The notes beneath the pieces were generated by a model. That model was not told the origin of the DNA. It saw nothing but the letters and a program-made list of their open reading frames with translations, and searched no databases. Below, piece by piece: positions 35,595 through 59,690 of a stretch of DNA of 64,000 bases (position 1 is the stretch's first letter; each line of letters opens with the position of its first letter). Source of the DNA: Zoroaster sp. YZ-2022 (lineage: Eukaryota > Echinodermata > Asteroidea > Forcipulatida > Zoroasteridae). The stretch spans positions 35,127,263 through 35,191,262 of the forward strand of contig CM055828.1 of NCBI GenBank assembly GCA_029582265.1, read 5' to 3'. Both the position numbers and the translations under genes were made by a program.

Positions 35595-35899
35595 TCCTCT
35601 TCACCATGCAAAGCTACAAGTTTACCTAAAAACATGTCATGGCGCATATGAATGTTAGCATCATGGGTTTATAAACTTGATTGTGTGTTCCATTCCAAAC
35701 ATGCCAAATAAAAAATTCTTTATCCAAAATCAAATTCATGCATAGATTGGATGACACAATGGGGCACCATCACAGTGACAGTGTCCAGTGACACACCATA
35801 TGCAGTGAACGATTTCCCCTGTATCGCATCGCAAAATGCGATGTAATTTGGGCAATCTGTGATGGAATTTCAAACAATGCATTGCAGATTTTGCGATAC

Positions 35900-36190
35900 A
35901 AATTTCAACAGATTTATAAACATTTTTAAAATCATATTCACAAACCTTTCCCGAAATAACGTTTACATGTATATTTCCGACCAAAAAATATCGAGCTATC
36001 CGTCCCGACTGGGTTTGTTTCCGTGTGTCCAGACCACGCCAGGGGTACGTCCATGCGACGTACGTGTTCAACGATGACTTCACACCGACGCGACGGTGTT
36101 GATGCAACAGTAAACACAACTTTATTTTCCAGCAATCCGTAAAGGTTTTTTTCCGCAATGCCTAAAATTCTATGTGCATGCACTATTTTT
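35900..36190 (-). promoter_or_regulatory. CpG-rich segment, candidate PRDM4 promoter / 5' exon
   Basis: This stretch has a density of CG dinucleotides unlike its surroundings. PRDM4 needs a non-coding first exon upstream of 33659. The nearest CpG-rich block on that side is here, and GTTTGT at about 35943-35948 (minus strand) could serve as donor. No transcript evidence is available, and exact ends are unknown. Confidence 0.3.
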
Positions 36191-36428
36191 CTGCTGATGA
36201 ATTAACTACGAGCGAAATTCCCGAAATGGAAAACACGCAACAACCGCCCCAGTTTTTTTTAGCTTCGCACGTGTTTATTTTTTCTTCTCCTGAGTTTGGG
36301 GATTGGAACATTGAGCAATTGAGCCACCCCCTATACACAATAGTACCGTGTTCAGTTGACATGTGCGCTTTCATACGGTCACTACGGCCGTGTTCAACAA
36401 ACTCTAGAAATGTGGGACCGTACTCAAG

Positions 36429-36669
36429 TTCCCTCAGCCTTATGTTCCCTCAGCCCTATGTTCCCTCAGCCCTATGTTCCCTCATCCCAAAATAGACCCT
36501 ATGTTCCCTCAGCCCTATGTTCCCTCATCCCAAAATAGACCCTATGTTCCCCTATTTTGGGATGAGGAACATAGGGTTGAGGGAACACAGGGCCTAATTT
36601 GGATTTAAAAAAATGTTAGGCATTGAGGGAACATAGGGCTGAGGGAACATAGGGCTGAGGGAACATAGG
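36429..36669. repeat. Inverted minisatellite, ccctatgttccctcag units
   Basis: Left arm 36429-36549 holds about seven ccctatgttccctca(g/t) units interspersed with 'cccaaaatag'. Right arm 36553-36669 holds the same in reverse complement (tgagggaacataggg). The arms meet at a palindromic centre (ctattttgggatgag). It would fold into a hairpin of more than 100 bp. Confidence 0.85.
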
Positions 36670-37759
36670 CATGACCCCAGAAATGTTACCGTAACTTCGT
36701 TTTATAATAAAAGTTTTGAAAATTAACAAAATGAGCATTCATTTATATATGTAGTGGTGAGATTTAGAATCATTTCGGCACACAATATGATCGCGTTTTC
36801 AACCACTCATTTTCCTGACGAATTTTTAATAATCAAAATCAAGCTTGATGATCATACCACAAAGTAACATTACACTCGGCGAAATTCACTTTGAAAAGCA
36901 CCCGAACATGTCGCAGTCGGTAATTTGTTTTCGTGATATTGCCTCTGTTTTACCGATCGATAATAATGTAAACAAAAAAAGAAAATGGACGGAGGACTAA
37001 CTTTCATGAATGATTGCAATTTGGCGAAATAACGGTTACACGTGAGTTTTTTTTACCACCTGTGGCTCAATTTCCGGACACTAAAAATTATTATTTCTGG
37101 TAAAATTTGGACATTCATATTATGAACCAAACGACAGTAAAGCCTTTAAAAAAAAACACCTTTACCCATGCACACTACATACTGTAATTTTAAGCATTAT
37201 TAAATTTGCTACACAAAATTCACAGATTGCTATACAAAAAAATTATTTTGCTATGCAAATTCAGTTTTTGCATCGCAGTTTTGCTATGCAAAATTTTTGA
37301 ACGAAATCGTTCCCTGATATGGACACACATAATGACATATGTTCATACCATGTCATAGTATTAATTTGCGCTGCATTCTATCATTTGCATCAATCCTTCC
37401 CGCTCACACAGCGCCAGCAAAAAAAGGGGGGTTGAGTTGTCCGTGTCGAGTTGTCACAATGGTCAAGATGTCTTATGACCTCACTGGGGACACTGCCACT
37501 GGACACCGACACAGTCACTGACTGTGTTATGTGGGCAGTTTACGTTACCTAAGCCTGCCATTGCCAAAGACCGTACCCTTTCAGAAAAGTACAAATTGAT
37601 CTTCTAGGGCCTATGATGGAACTACTTTTCTTCATCACTTAAAAATATAACTTATGAACTATACATCATATAATCCTTAAATTACCTCAGTATGCTAATC
37701 CTAATCGTGATTCTATTTCTAAATTTATCGTGAAGTCATCAACACTTTTCGTTTCTTGC

Positions 37760-37870
37760 ATTTTTTATGTTTACTTCTGCGGCCGCCATGTTGGTTATAA
37801 CCATTCATCATACATCGAAAACCATGGATATTCCGTGGAGGGACGAAGAAGAACAGAGACATTTCAAATC
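37760..37870 (+). promoter_or_regulatory. Candidate SSBP1 promoter with YY1-like motif
   Basis: gcggccgccatgttgg resembles the YY1 consensus (GCCGCCATnTTG), commonly found at transcription starts of nuclear mitochondrial genes. It lies about 430 bp upstream of the inferred SSBP1 start. Placement is inferred from motif and distance only. Confidence 0.35.
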
Positions 37871-38213
37871 GTGTCCTTATAACTTGATAAAATACTACCA
37901 ATTTACTTCACTACATTAACAAATAAATTTTCAAAATGTTTTTATGTATATTTATTGACTTATAATTTATATTTTATGTTTTAAGCAGGTGTGCATTTAA
38001 AAGAGGCCCCTTCACAACAAATGGTTGAGACCACAATATTTGACCTCATGCACACGAAATTTCCCGGGAAAGCTACATACACATATATTATGCGAGCAAT
38101 GTGACATGTGCTTTTGATTTTGAGTCTTAGCGTTAGTCGCAGTTTCGTCTTACATATTTCTTAGTCTTATTGCTAGGGTTATTTGGATTCACGGCTTCTT
38201 AAAACCGCTGAAG

Positions 38214-41200
38214 ATGTACAGATCGTCACTGACTCGGGTACAGATCTATTTCTATAAATGAATGAGTAACAGTAACCTTAAATAATAAAAATAAATAACG
38301 TTAGTTTTTTTCTAGTAGGCCTAGTTTAGTAGTTATAATATTATTATTATATTACTTTTTAGCCTACCACTTTCTGTTTTGAATATAGGCTAAGAGTAAG
38401 ACATGTTGTTGAACTTGAAGTCATGGAAGTTGAATATGTTCACATTTTTTGGTTGAACCATAGAGGAAGGAAACATCCATCAATCTTCCAACATGTCCAA
38501 TCCAACTCTTTAGTTCCATCATGCACTGTTGAGGGCGCATGTTTTATTTCGCTGCTGTAGTGTTATATCATAATCATGTAGATATTGTCTTGTGTGAAGC
38601 AAACTTTGCAGTTGGTATTAAAACTGAACAAGGAGAATAGCAGCTTGCAGAAAGATAAACAATTTTGCACAAAAAAAACTACTGATGCGAAACCAGAAAC
38701 TGGAGACAATTTGAGGCCCCCCCCCCCAAAAAAAGTCTGGTTTCTGGTCTACATGTGTTTGCCTTAGACCTGTGCGTCAGGATTTTTAATTTTCTTTCCT
38801 TTTTTGTGTGCTATGAAACGATGTCCAATTACAGCCAAAATTGCTGGATCGATTGGAATTCTACCATGCTGTGTTTTAAACAACTTTTTCACATAGGGGT
38901 ATGAACATTTGCCCGATTTGTGAGGCCTCTCTTAGCCACCATACTTTGTATATGGAAATTTGGTTCCTGCATACACGTATCACGTATTTCCTGTTGGCCA
39001 AAAAAAAAAAAGTGTGTCACCACACCGATTTTGAAGCTGTCCAATGACCAGAAACCGGAGACTTTTTTTGGCCTTAATGGACAATTTGAAAAAAACAACA
39101 AATGATTAAAAGTTGAAATGTTCCTAAAATTGTTTTTACTTACAGCTTTCCAGGTGCCTTTTGAGGGGATACTCAACTGTGAAGATAGTAGAAACCAACG
39201 TGGTAGAAAGAAGTAAGACCAAGATGCCATTTATTATTTAAATTTTGTTTAATGAAATTTTTATTTTTTGTTTACATTCTGAATAAAGTCCACAATGAGT
39301 CATGACAGATTATAATTTATTTATTTATGTATTTTTGGTAACAGGTTTGAATAAAGTGACCCTCCTGGGTCGAGTTGGCCGGGATGCAGAGATGAAGGGG
39401 ACAGAGTCGAATCCTATGGCAATGTTTCCCATAGCAACCAGTGAAACATTCAGAGTCAAGAAAAATGAAGAAGATGGTAAGACAAGAGGGTCAAAGGTCA
39501 TTTATCTTCCAGGACGGTAATCCAGGTTGGAGAAATGTTTGCAAAGACAACATGTTCTTATTAAATCATGCATTAACCCTAACCTTCCCAAATCCTCCCA
39601 AATCCTTGCTATAGTGAAGGATTTTGAAGGATTGAGGTTACATGCTACATGCTCTTTGCTAAAGTGAAGGATTTTGGAGGATTGAGGTTATTAGGCATAC
39701 TTGCCTTTCCATGGTACATGTATATCCATGTTTGTTGTAGTGATTGCAAGGTCAGTGGATACTGTTTATTGCTCCATGCATGCAGGGGGGTCCCTGGCCA
39801 TTATCACAGATTAGAAACGTGTGCATACGTATGTCATGTGCTTGCTTTACTACTGAAGGATTTTGGAGGATTATGATTCAGGTTATGTGTAAGCAAATGG
39901 GCCTAGAGAGTTAGGGTTTGTCAAATCAAGTTTTCTTGGTCACTTTCCATTGGGATCCTTTTGAGACACTAGAGGGCAGCAGACTTACCAGTTCTTTTCC
40001 ATTGTTCTCAATATCTTGGGCATGCTCAGAATCATGTAAACAATTTGTCTGTTTGGCAGTATTATAAAGTAGTCCGAAATACTGAAACTTAGTACATTGC
40101 AGGCCAAGATTAAACTTTCTACACTGTTATTTTATGTTTGCTTTCAGAACTGAGACAAAGAACTAGCTGGCACAGAGTAAATGTATTCAAGCCAGGATTG
40201 AGAGATGCTGTCTTCACATACTGCAAAAAAGGGTATGCATGTGAAATTATTATGAAGATTGTCCTCTGGAATTGGGGTGAAATATTATGAGAATATCCAC
40301 AGAGTTCAAAATTACCATGAAGGGAAATTGTGAAACTTTTCACAATTTTCTCATAGGTGACATCTCAAACCACCAAGGAAAGAAAGAAGTAGCCTGTATT
40401 GTGTGCAAACCTCCAGTTTGTTTGTGGGGAAGTGGAGAGTCTGTAAATCCTCTTTGTCCTCCAGACCAAAGGGCCCGATAACCATTTTACCCAGGATTTG
40501 TTACATCACACCCCTGATATGTATTTCTTGATTCACACAAATTCGCACAATGGTTATGAATAGTGGCAGTTTTTATAAGGTTGACAGTGAAAGAAACATT
40601 ATTAATAGTTACTGTCATTTTCTTCTTAATAGTGCCAGGGTTTTAGTGTTTGGAAAGATAAACTACAGTGAATACTTCAACGACAGTGATCAGAAGATTA
40701 CAACAACAAACATTGTTGCAGGTATGTGTACTTTCTGTCATTAGTCATTACTTTGTGGTATTTACCAATGGTAAGTTGTCACTCAAGTTTGACTGAAGTG
40801 GGATACACTTATAAAGGGGTATTTTTTCCTTCAGAGCATGTTGGTTTTTAATTTTGTATTTGTAGTTTTGTTTATTATTATCTTCATTTTTATTTAATTT
40901 TTGTTTTTGTTTTTGTTTGCATGTTTGTTGGGGTGTGTGTTTGTTTGTATTTTTTTTGTTATTTATTATTATTATTATTATTATTAATCATTTCTGGTAA
41001 TGAAACCAAGGGATGCCTCAGAAAAGCGCACTTAAGCACTGTAAGCTCGAAAGCCTGAGGAAACCTGTAAACAAGGGCGCTTGCAATGTGAACCAGAAAC
41101 ACCGGGGTAAACCCCTTACACTTCCACGATAAGTGTTCTGGGTTCTTTTACGTTTTGTTTTTTGGGGGGTGGGGGAGAGCATAGAAAGAGTTATATGTGA

Positions 41201-42151
41201 CGCCGTATGTCAAAACCAGGCACAATTGGGCAAGAGGTCAATTTTGAGTTATTGAAATATTAGTAAAATAGACCTTGCACTTTACAATGCCGCTTTCTTT
41301 TTTCAAATCGGATATTCCATAGCGAAGTTATTAAGATTTGAAATCGGACTGTCCGAAACAGTGAGATGATGTCATTTTCCTGGGGAAATACCTAATGAAT
41401 TATTCAGTTCCTTTATTAGCAAAAGGTCTGACGTTTCCGGCAATACCAAATTTGTATAGGGGCGATGCGATTTTACGTTGAGCTCGAAGTTATGCTACAT
41501 TTGGCGTCATTTCCAAGCAAAATCTCGAACAAGGCATCATTTTGTGAAATTATAATGCCTCTCTAAAAGTATTTAAAAAATAATTTGTCGATGAAATTTC
41601 AGTTAGAAACTTTTACAGAACATTTTAAACATTTGTAGCATCATAAATTTCCAAAAATCTCAAAATCGCAAAAAATCACCCCCAAGGCATTTTGCCGCTG
41701 TTCCTCCGTTCGTAGCTCTGCCCAATTCCGCCTGGTTTTGACATACCGCGTCACATATTTGTTGTGTGTAAAAAAAAAAATTTAGACAAAAAAAAAATCA
41801 GTTTACATGTTGACATGATGTGATTTTAAAATACTATTAGCCCTTAGAACCTCAAGCATAGAATAACTCACTTGTTACAGAATCATAGTATTAGCCGGCA
41901 ATGCATCAGAACATCTTCTAGACTTGGACATTCTGTTCTTCAAGAAGAACAAATTTGGAAACCTTATTCTCAAATCCTGGCTTGTACACTTTACAAAATA
42001 CTTTTTATAAGTGTTCCCTTATAAGTTTAAGCTTGTTTGTGACTCACCGGAATGTATTTTTTTTATTGGCTAATTTTCAGAGGATGTGATTTTCATTGGT
42101 TCAAGCAGTGGGCCTCAACTGAGTGAAGCCGATCTGGTGTATGAAAAGTGA
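38214..42151 (+). CDS. SSBP1: Mitochondrial single-stranded DNA-binding protein, 6 exons
   Basis: Exons: 38214-38237 (tentative first exon), 39146-39212, 39345-39476, 40148-40232, 40633-40721, 42081-42151; 468 nt, 155 aa (human 148). The protein binds ssDNA as a tetramer in mtDNA replication in the mitochondrial matrix. Exons 2-6 are certain from the OB-fold sequence: ERSLNKVTLLGRVGRDAE, NPMAMFPIATSE, TSWHRVNVFKPGLRDAVF, CKKGARVLVFGKINYSEYF, then an acidic end SEADLVYEK. All junctions are in phase. Exon 2 lacks a Met and starts at phase 0. The ATG at 38214 gives MYRSSLTR joined to LSRCLLRGYSTV, a good targeting peptide, but its donor (CGG|GTACAG) is weak; the first exon is inferred. Another candidate start is the YY1-like gcggccgccatgttgg at about 37780-37795. 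SSBP1 lies divergent to PRDM4. Confidence 0.92.
38712..39076. mobile_element. MITE family C, copy 2 (inverted)
   Basis: Inverted relative to 8461-8843, ending gaccagaaaccggagacttt with a 'ggccttaa' edge. It lies in SSBP1 intron 1, about 70 bp before exon 2. It keeps the 'catactttgtatatggaaatt' and 'ctggatcgattggaattct' blocks. The internal A-tract (about 39000-39012) is short here. Confidence 0.8.
39573..39920. mobile_element. TTAA-bounded MITE, family B1, copy 4
   Basis: From TTAACCCTAACCTTCCC to GAGTTAGGGTTTG (right TTAA degraded). It has a single copy of the segment that forms six units at 34053. It lies in SSBP1 intron 3. Confidence 0.75.
41000..41160. repeat. Unclassified dispersed-looking repeat
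   Basis: Contains 'aagcactgtaagctcgaaagcctgagg' and 'cacttccacgataagtgttctggg', blocks of the type found in many invertebrate interspersed repeats. I see no second copy in this window. It is preceded by a (ttatta)n microsatellite near 40965-40985. Confidence 0.3.
41197..41754. mobile_element. Long-TIR element (gtgacgc.gtatgtcaaaacc), 558 bp
   Basis: About 38-bp inverted termini: 41197-41236 begins gtgacgccgtatgtcaaaac, and 41715-41754 ends gttttgacataccgcgtcac, with few mismatches. AT-rich sequence (tatat / atatt) flanks both sides. It has no coding capacity and lies in the last SSBP1 intron. Confidence 0.85.
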
Positions 42152-42255
42152 GCAGTTTTTCTTATATCCTCGAGAAAATTCCAATCTAGGAGAGACACCA
42201 GCCATGTGTATTACTTTGTATTCATCTATGCACACTTACATCCTCGAAAGATATA

Positions 42256-43258
42256 CAGAGATGCCAACATTGAATTCCAAAAAAGAGTAGCATCTATTGA
42301 AAAAAAAAATTCGCAAAAATCTAACGCTAAAAAATGCATGTCCGGATTTTGGGCAATGTCAGCGCCGCACTCGGTGTAAACCCCGCTGGCGGTAGTGGGA
42401 CCGGGGGCAGAGTAAATTGGAGGAAAATACTCAATGAAAAAATAATGAAATTATAACAATGCTAGACGTATCTTATCTTAAAAAGCTCACAATAATGATC
42501 TTCCGAATTAGTAATCGGCATGCATCAATCACGTTAGAAATTTTGATTATTAATAGTAATACTAACTGTTCTCTTTCTTGGGGTCTCGAAGGCAAATAAC
42601 AAATTGATAGCCTTAGCTAGGCCTAGCCCTAGCTAGCTCACCTGGGCCCAGTTTCATGGCGCTGCTTACCACAGAATTCTGCGCTTACGGCGCCATAAAA
42701 AGCGTGTGATTCTATGCGCTGTAAGCGCAGAATTCCGCAGTAAGCAGTGCCTGCATGCCTGACACTGAAGTCGCACTTGCAAAGAATCTTCGAGAAATTA
42801 AAAGGTAATGCACGTGCGCGAGCACAATAATTATGCGCGCATGTACACACAAGCTACCTCATAGACAACCTCATTATTCCCCATTATGTAATAGACATCA
42901 ATGGGTACGATCTTGCAAATAATGTACAGATGTGCAGGCAGGGTACATGTGGTAGGTAGGCAGTCGAATCCATCCAGCGTGCTCGGCTCGCGCTTGTGTG
43001 TGATACGTACATAATCGTGTGAATTCGCCGCTAATCCCGCTATTGTCGCTTTTTACCACCACTGCGGTTTATATTTAAAAGGTTGTTTTGTTTTTTCATT
43101 TTTATTTCCACTTAATAGTTCATTCATTGTTTGCTTGTATTGTAACTATATACAATTATACTGGGGCGGCTTGTTTAGCGTATTTCAATGAAGTATTGTC
43201 GTATTCACGGCTCAAAATCGTATTTGCTACGCCCAAATCGTGTATGTTGGCATCTCTG
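42256..43258. mobile_element. CAG-type TIR element with 6-bp target duplication (hAT-like), about 1.0 kb
   Basis: Ends are cagagatgccaaca and tgttggcatctctg, flanked by GATATA at 42250-42255 and 43259-43264. The CAG..CTG ends with a 6-bp duplication resemble the hAT6 branch. No transposase is seen, so this is a non-autonomous copy. A foldback (42644-42757) is nested in it. It begins 104 bp after the SSBP1 stop and may supply 3' UTR sequence. Confidence 0.75.
42644..42757. repeat. Short foldback nested in the 42256 element
   Basis: gctgcttaccacagaattctg and cagaattccgcagtaagcag pair across a short centre containing gcgcttacggcgcc. The left edge gggcccagtttcatgg resembles the element at 33301. 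Confidence 0.7.
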
Positions 43259-44316
43259 GATATACCAAACCCATCTGTGTTCATGGGAGATGTCTAGTTT
43301 CTAGAATCAACTTCATGCTTCACGCTATAGCTCTCCTTCATTACCAGACTAATGAATGAGATCATTGCACCGTCGACTTGATAGCCAGTGACCTGTAGAG
43401 AAATTGTGTATACACATCAAGGTTTCTAGATGCCTATTGCCTAAAGGTGCCACACAAGTTGTTATCTGGATCACTTAGGGAAACTATTAAACAGTGCCCT
43501 CAACAGGTCATGCACCGAGCAGATGGTCACACATTGTATTGCAAATGACCAGTTTCTGGGAAGTTTTCCAGACCTCAATGAAAATCAGAAGAAAACCTTT
43601 GACAGCTTTTTATATAAAATAATGACAATGTATCAAGCAAAGTTAAACTCAACCTTGTCATGACTATTTGATATTTTACTCTTAATAACTCTGTAATCAA
43701 AAAGGATTTGGTAAACAAAATGAAGATTTTGTTAAAGAAATACTGCACTTTATTTGGCAAGCATGAGGCTGGGTACATATACATGTATGTCTACATTTTT
43801 TTACATCACTGCATTGTTAGAAATGTTAAAGATGTATCAACCTATTTTGATGTTTTACTGGAAATTGCCTTTTCCATCATGGAAACAAATGCTTTAAAGT
43901 ATTTTTCCTTTCTATAAGGATATAATTACATTTTCTTTAAAATAACAAACAAAACTGATGATCTTTAAAAAAGTGGAGCAATTGCTTGCATACCATCTGG
44001 ATGACAATATATCAATGTTATAAAAGCTACATGTATAAGGGTCAGAAAGATGGTGACTTTTACACTTTTAATAAATAAACTAAATACAAATTATATTTAC
44101 AAATATGCATGGTGAATTTGTGAACAAAATTTTTGTTTGACTTTAAATTTTACCAACCACACAAGAAAACACAAAATATTGCAAAGAAAAACAAGTTATA
44201 TTGAATTTTAAGTACTCATCTGCACATTATTCACTTAGGCATTCTGATTGGTTGATCATGGTTGAAACTAATCAAGCAAACTAACTGGCTACTTAAGCAG
44301 AAATGTTTACTGATCA

Positions 44317-44613
44317 TATACTGAGACGCAATAGAAACTTACCACTTTTTCGACCTTAAATTATCAGTAATCACAATGCACAAGTGTAATATGTGCACTT
44401 ATTTTGGCAAGTCAGTGTACCCCCTACAGACTGACCCTCAGAAACGTAACCCTCTGACGTTTCGTGGTGAAGTTGATACAGATGGAAACGTGGACATTTC
44501 CTCAATAAAATGGCAACATTTCTAATCCAAATTGTTGTGTTGTCTTAATTTGAACCATTACAATTTTATGCTATTCCAAAACAAGTGGTAAGTTTCTATT
44601 GCGTCTCGGTATA
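44317..44613. mobile_element. MITE family I (TIR gagacgcaatagaaacttac)
   Basis: The 297-bp element has about 30-bp inverted termini: left tatactgagacgcaatagaa, right ttctattgcgtctcggtata, continuing inward to accactt / aagtggt. TA at each edge suggests a Tc1/mariner-type target. No other copy is in the window. Confidence 0.85.
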
Positions 44614-45274
44614 GTTTCGTAGTTACCAGCCTTATGACCTCGGCTCCAGGATAATTTAAAGCAATTGGTTACCATTTCATTGCTTTGTCTAACTTTATAC
44701 ACATCTTTTATTTACATGATCAACATTTTTATTGGTCTTGTAGCATTGCCGTTTTAAATTAAGCTTTTTATATAGTTAAAGGGAGTATATACCTTCAGTA
44801 AATACTCCATTACAAAGCTACTGAAATATAGTTTAGAGACTTGATATAAAGTGAGTGATGGTTCCAAAATTTGAAATGGATCACAGCTGTGATCCATATT
44901 CTACATTAGAATGGAAACAACAATATCTGAATGTATTTTCTGTTTTTTCAAGGGCTGGTTTCTGTACATCTCTCTTGATTCTTAAGTATGGATGTATTTA
45001 CAGACATTTTACCATCAGTGTACTCCCATCCGGATATACATTTTGACAGGAAATTACAATGTTACGTACATACCACCTTGTTTATACAATTATTACAATC
45101 TTTGAAATATCTATAACCTACCAAGCCTACACACATTGAGGATTCCATAGCCTATTCAAATATTAATGTGTTGGTTAAGCTATATTCTCATACCATCTCA
45201 AGTCAGAAAACTTAAACTTGACAATCTAAGGTATTTGAAAGAGAATTTACAACATTGGTTATGTTGGCAAAGCT

Positions 45275-45425
45275 ACCCTAACACCCTAGGTATTCTGGCT
45301 ATGAATCTTCCTGAATCCTTGATCTTTCATATTTGCAGCACTTATGGCCTATAGTAATTTTGTTTTCAACAGTGCTGAATTTCTCCCAAAAAGTACCCCT
45401 TGCAGGATTTTGCATGATATGGGGT
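45275..45425. mobile_element. Family B2 fragment (inverted copy)
   Basis: Reads accctaacaccctaggtatt through 'gcacttatggcc' and 'aacagtgctgaatttctccc' to 'ccttgcaggattttgca', the reverse complement of the blocks at 9608-9876. The right terminus is degraded. Confidence 0.6.
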
Positions 45426-45486
45426 TGTTAGGATTAGACAATATATTTACATAGTAATTTGTACTTTTACCAACTTAACATCAAGT

Positions 45487-45650
45487 TAGCTGCAGGAGGT
45501 CATGGGTTTGAATCCCGCCCGAGTCACCTGTGAAGTTTTTCCCACAGACGCTCGGAAAGCACCGAGTACACAGTGCTATATTTCGTGTAGGGCAAAATTA
45601 AATCAATTGTTTATCACCCGATGCAAGAATTTCATCAAACTATCAAGTTA
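45487..45650 (+). mobile_element. tRNA-derived SINE, family 2, 5'-truncated copy
   Basis: Keeps the B-box-like gggtttgaatccc, 'cccacagacgctcggaaagca' and the tail 'tttatcacccgatgcaagaa'. The family's fuller copy, in reverse, is at 55649-55858. Confidence 0.7.
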
Positions 45651-46219
45651 GCTCTCGGATAATAATTTGGTAATTTTGACATTGTGCCCATGCACTGTGC
45701 AATGCAAACAGGTTTTTCACTATAACTTACACAATAACTTACACAATACTATAGTGTATTAAGCACATCCAAGCTTTCAGAGTTGCTAGGGTGAGTGGGT
45801 TCTTTCTAGAAATTAAAATCAGTTTATTATTAAGTAATTATAGAATTTTAGAAAGACAACAACAGAAGACATTATTTTTATAAAGTGAAAAATTATTGTA
45901 AAAGGAAAATAATTTTAGAATCCTGGCCAAATATTGACCAATCATTTCCAACTTCCTTTCTCAATGTAATGTCTGATAAAAGTATTCATGCTATACATTT
46001 AAATTAATATTTGATCAACATTGGTTTTATTTATGAAAAAAAATAAAAAAATAAATGTTAAGCTGAACAGTTGTCTATGGTATTGTTAATTGACAACCAG
46101 CAATTAAAACCAAATTTCATAACATTTCCAACCCTTCTCTTCCTTCAATCAAAACCTAGTTTAGCTGCATCTTTACATTGTGGTCACCTATCTATTGTGG
46201 CCACTTTTCATATGACAAT

Positions 46220-59256
<13,037 letters not shown>

Positions 59257-59329
59257 CTGAGTAGAAAGTATTAACAACTGGAATAAGTTGTGAATTCTTT
59301 ATTGTGAATATGTAATAAAGAATTAGCTG

Positions 59330-59570
59330 TGTATTGTGTATATATGTATCACATATTTCACTGGTTGGCAAAAAAATATATATATATATATATATAAAAA
59401 AATAAATTAAAAAAATAAATTAAAAAAAAATAAATAAAAAAAAAAATAAATAAATAAAAAAAAATAATAAAAAAAATAAATAAATAAATAAAAAAAAAAA
59501 AAATAAAAAAAAAAAATAAATAAATAAAAATAAAATGAAAAAAATAAAAAAATAAATAAATAAAATAAAA

Positions 59571-59625
<55 letters not shown>

Positions 59626-59690
59626 AGTGTCACTGCACCAATTTTGAAGCCAATCTATGACCAGAAACTGGACTTTTTTTTTGCCTTATG
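59330..59690. mobile_element. MITE family C, copy 4, interior expanded to (aaat)n microsatellite
   Basis: Left blocks 'gtatcacatatttcactggttgg' and right blocks 'gtgtcactgcaccaattttgaag...gaccagaaact' match the other family C copies. Between them, 59370-59628 is about 260 bp of A-rich (aaat)n, where the copy at 38712 has only about 12 A. Confidence 0.8.

Larger units (their letters stand above)
42152..46219. other. Intergenic between SSBP1 and PTPR 3' ends
   Basis: No gene is seen. The interval contains the hAT-like element, the MITE at 44317, a satellite-like monomer near 44985-45015, and fragments near 45275 and 45487. The rest (43300-44310, 44614-45270, 45660-46200) is AT-rich and I see nothing in it, apart from TTTATT at about 46026, a plausible minus-strand poly(A) signal 190 bp past the PTPR stop. 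Confidence 0.5.

Noticed and set aside
37790..37910. Frame MLVITIHHTSKTMDIPWRDE as a small gene
   Set aside because: Short, no domain, and overlaps the likely SSBP1 promoter; no donor in a useful phase.
59358..59633. Minus-strand frame of Leu/Ile/Phe/Tyr repeats
   Set aside because: It is a translation of the (aaat)n tract, not a membrane protein.
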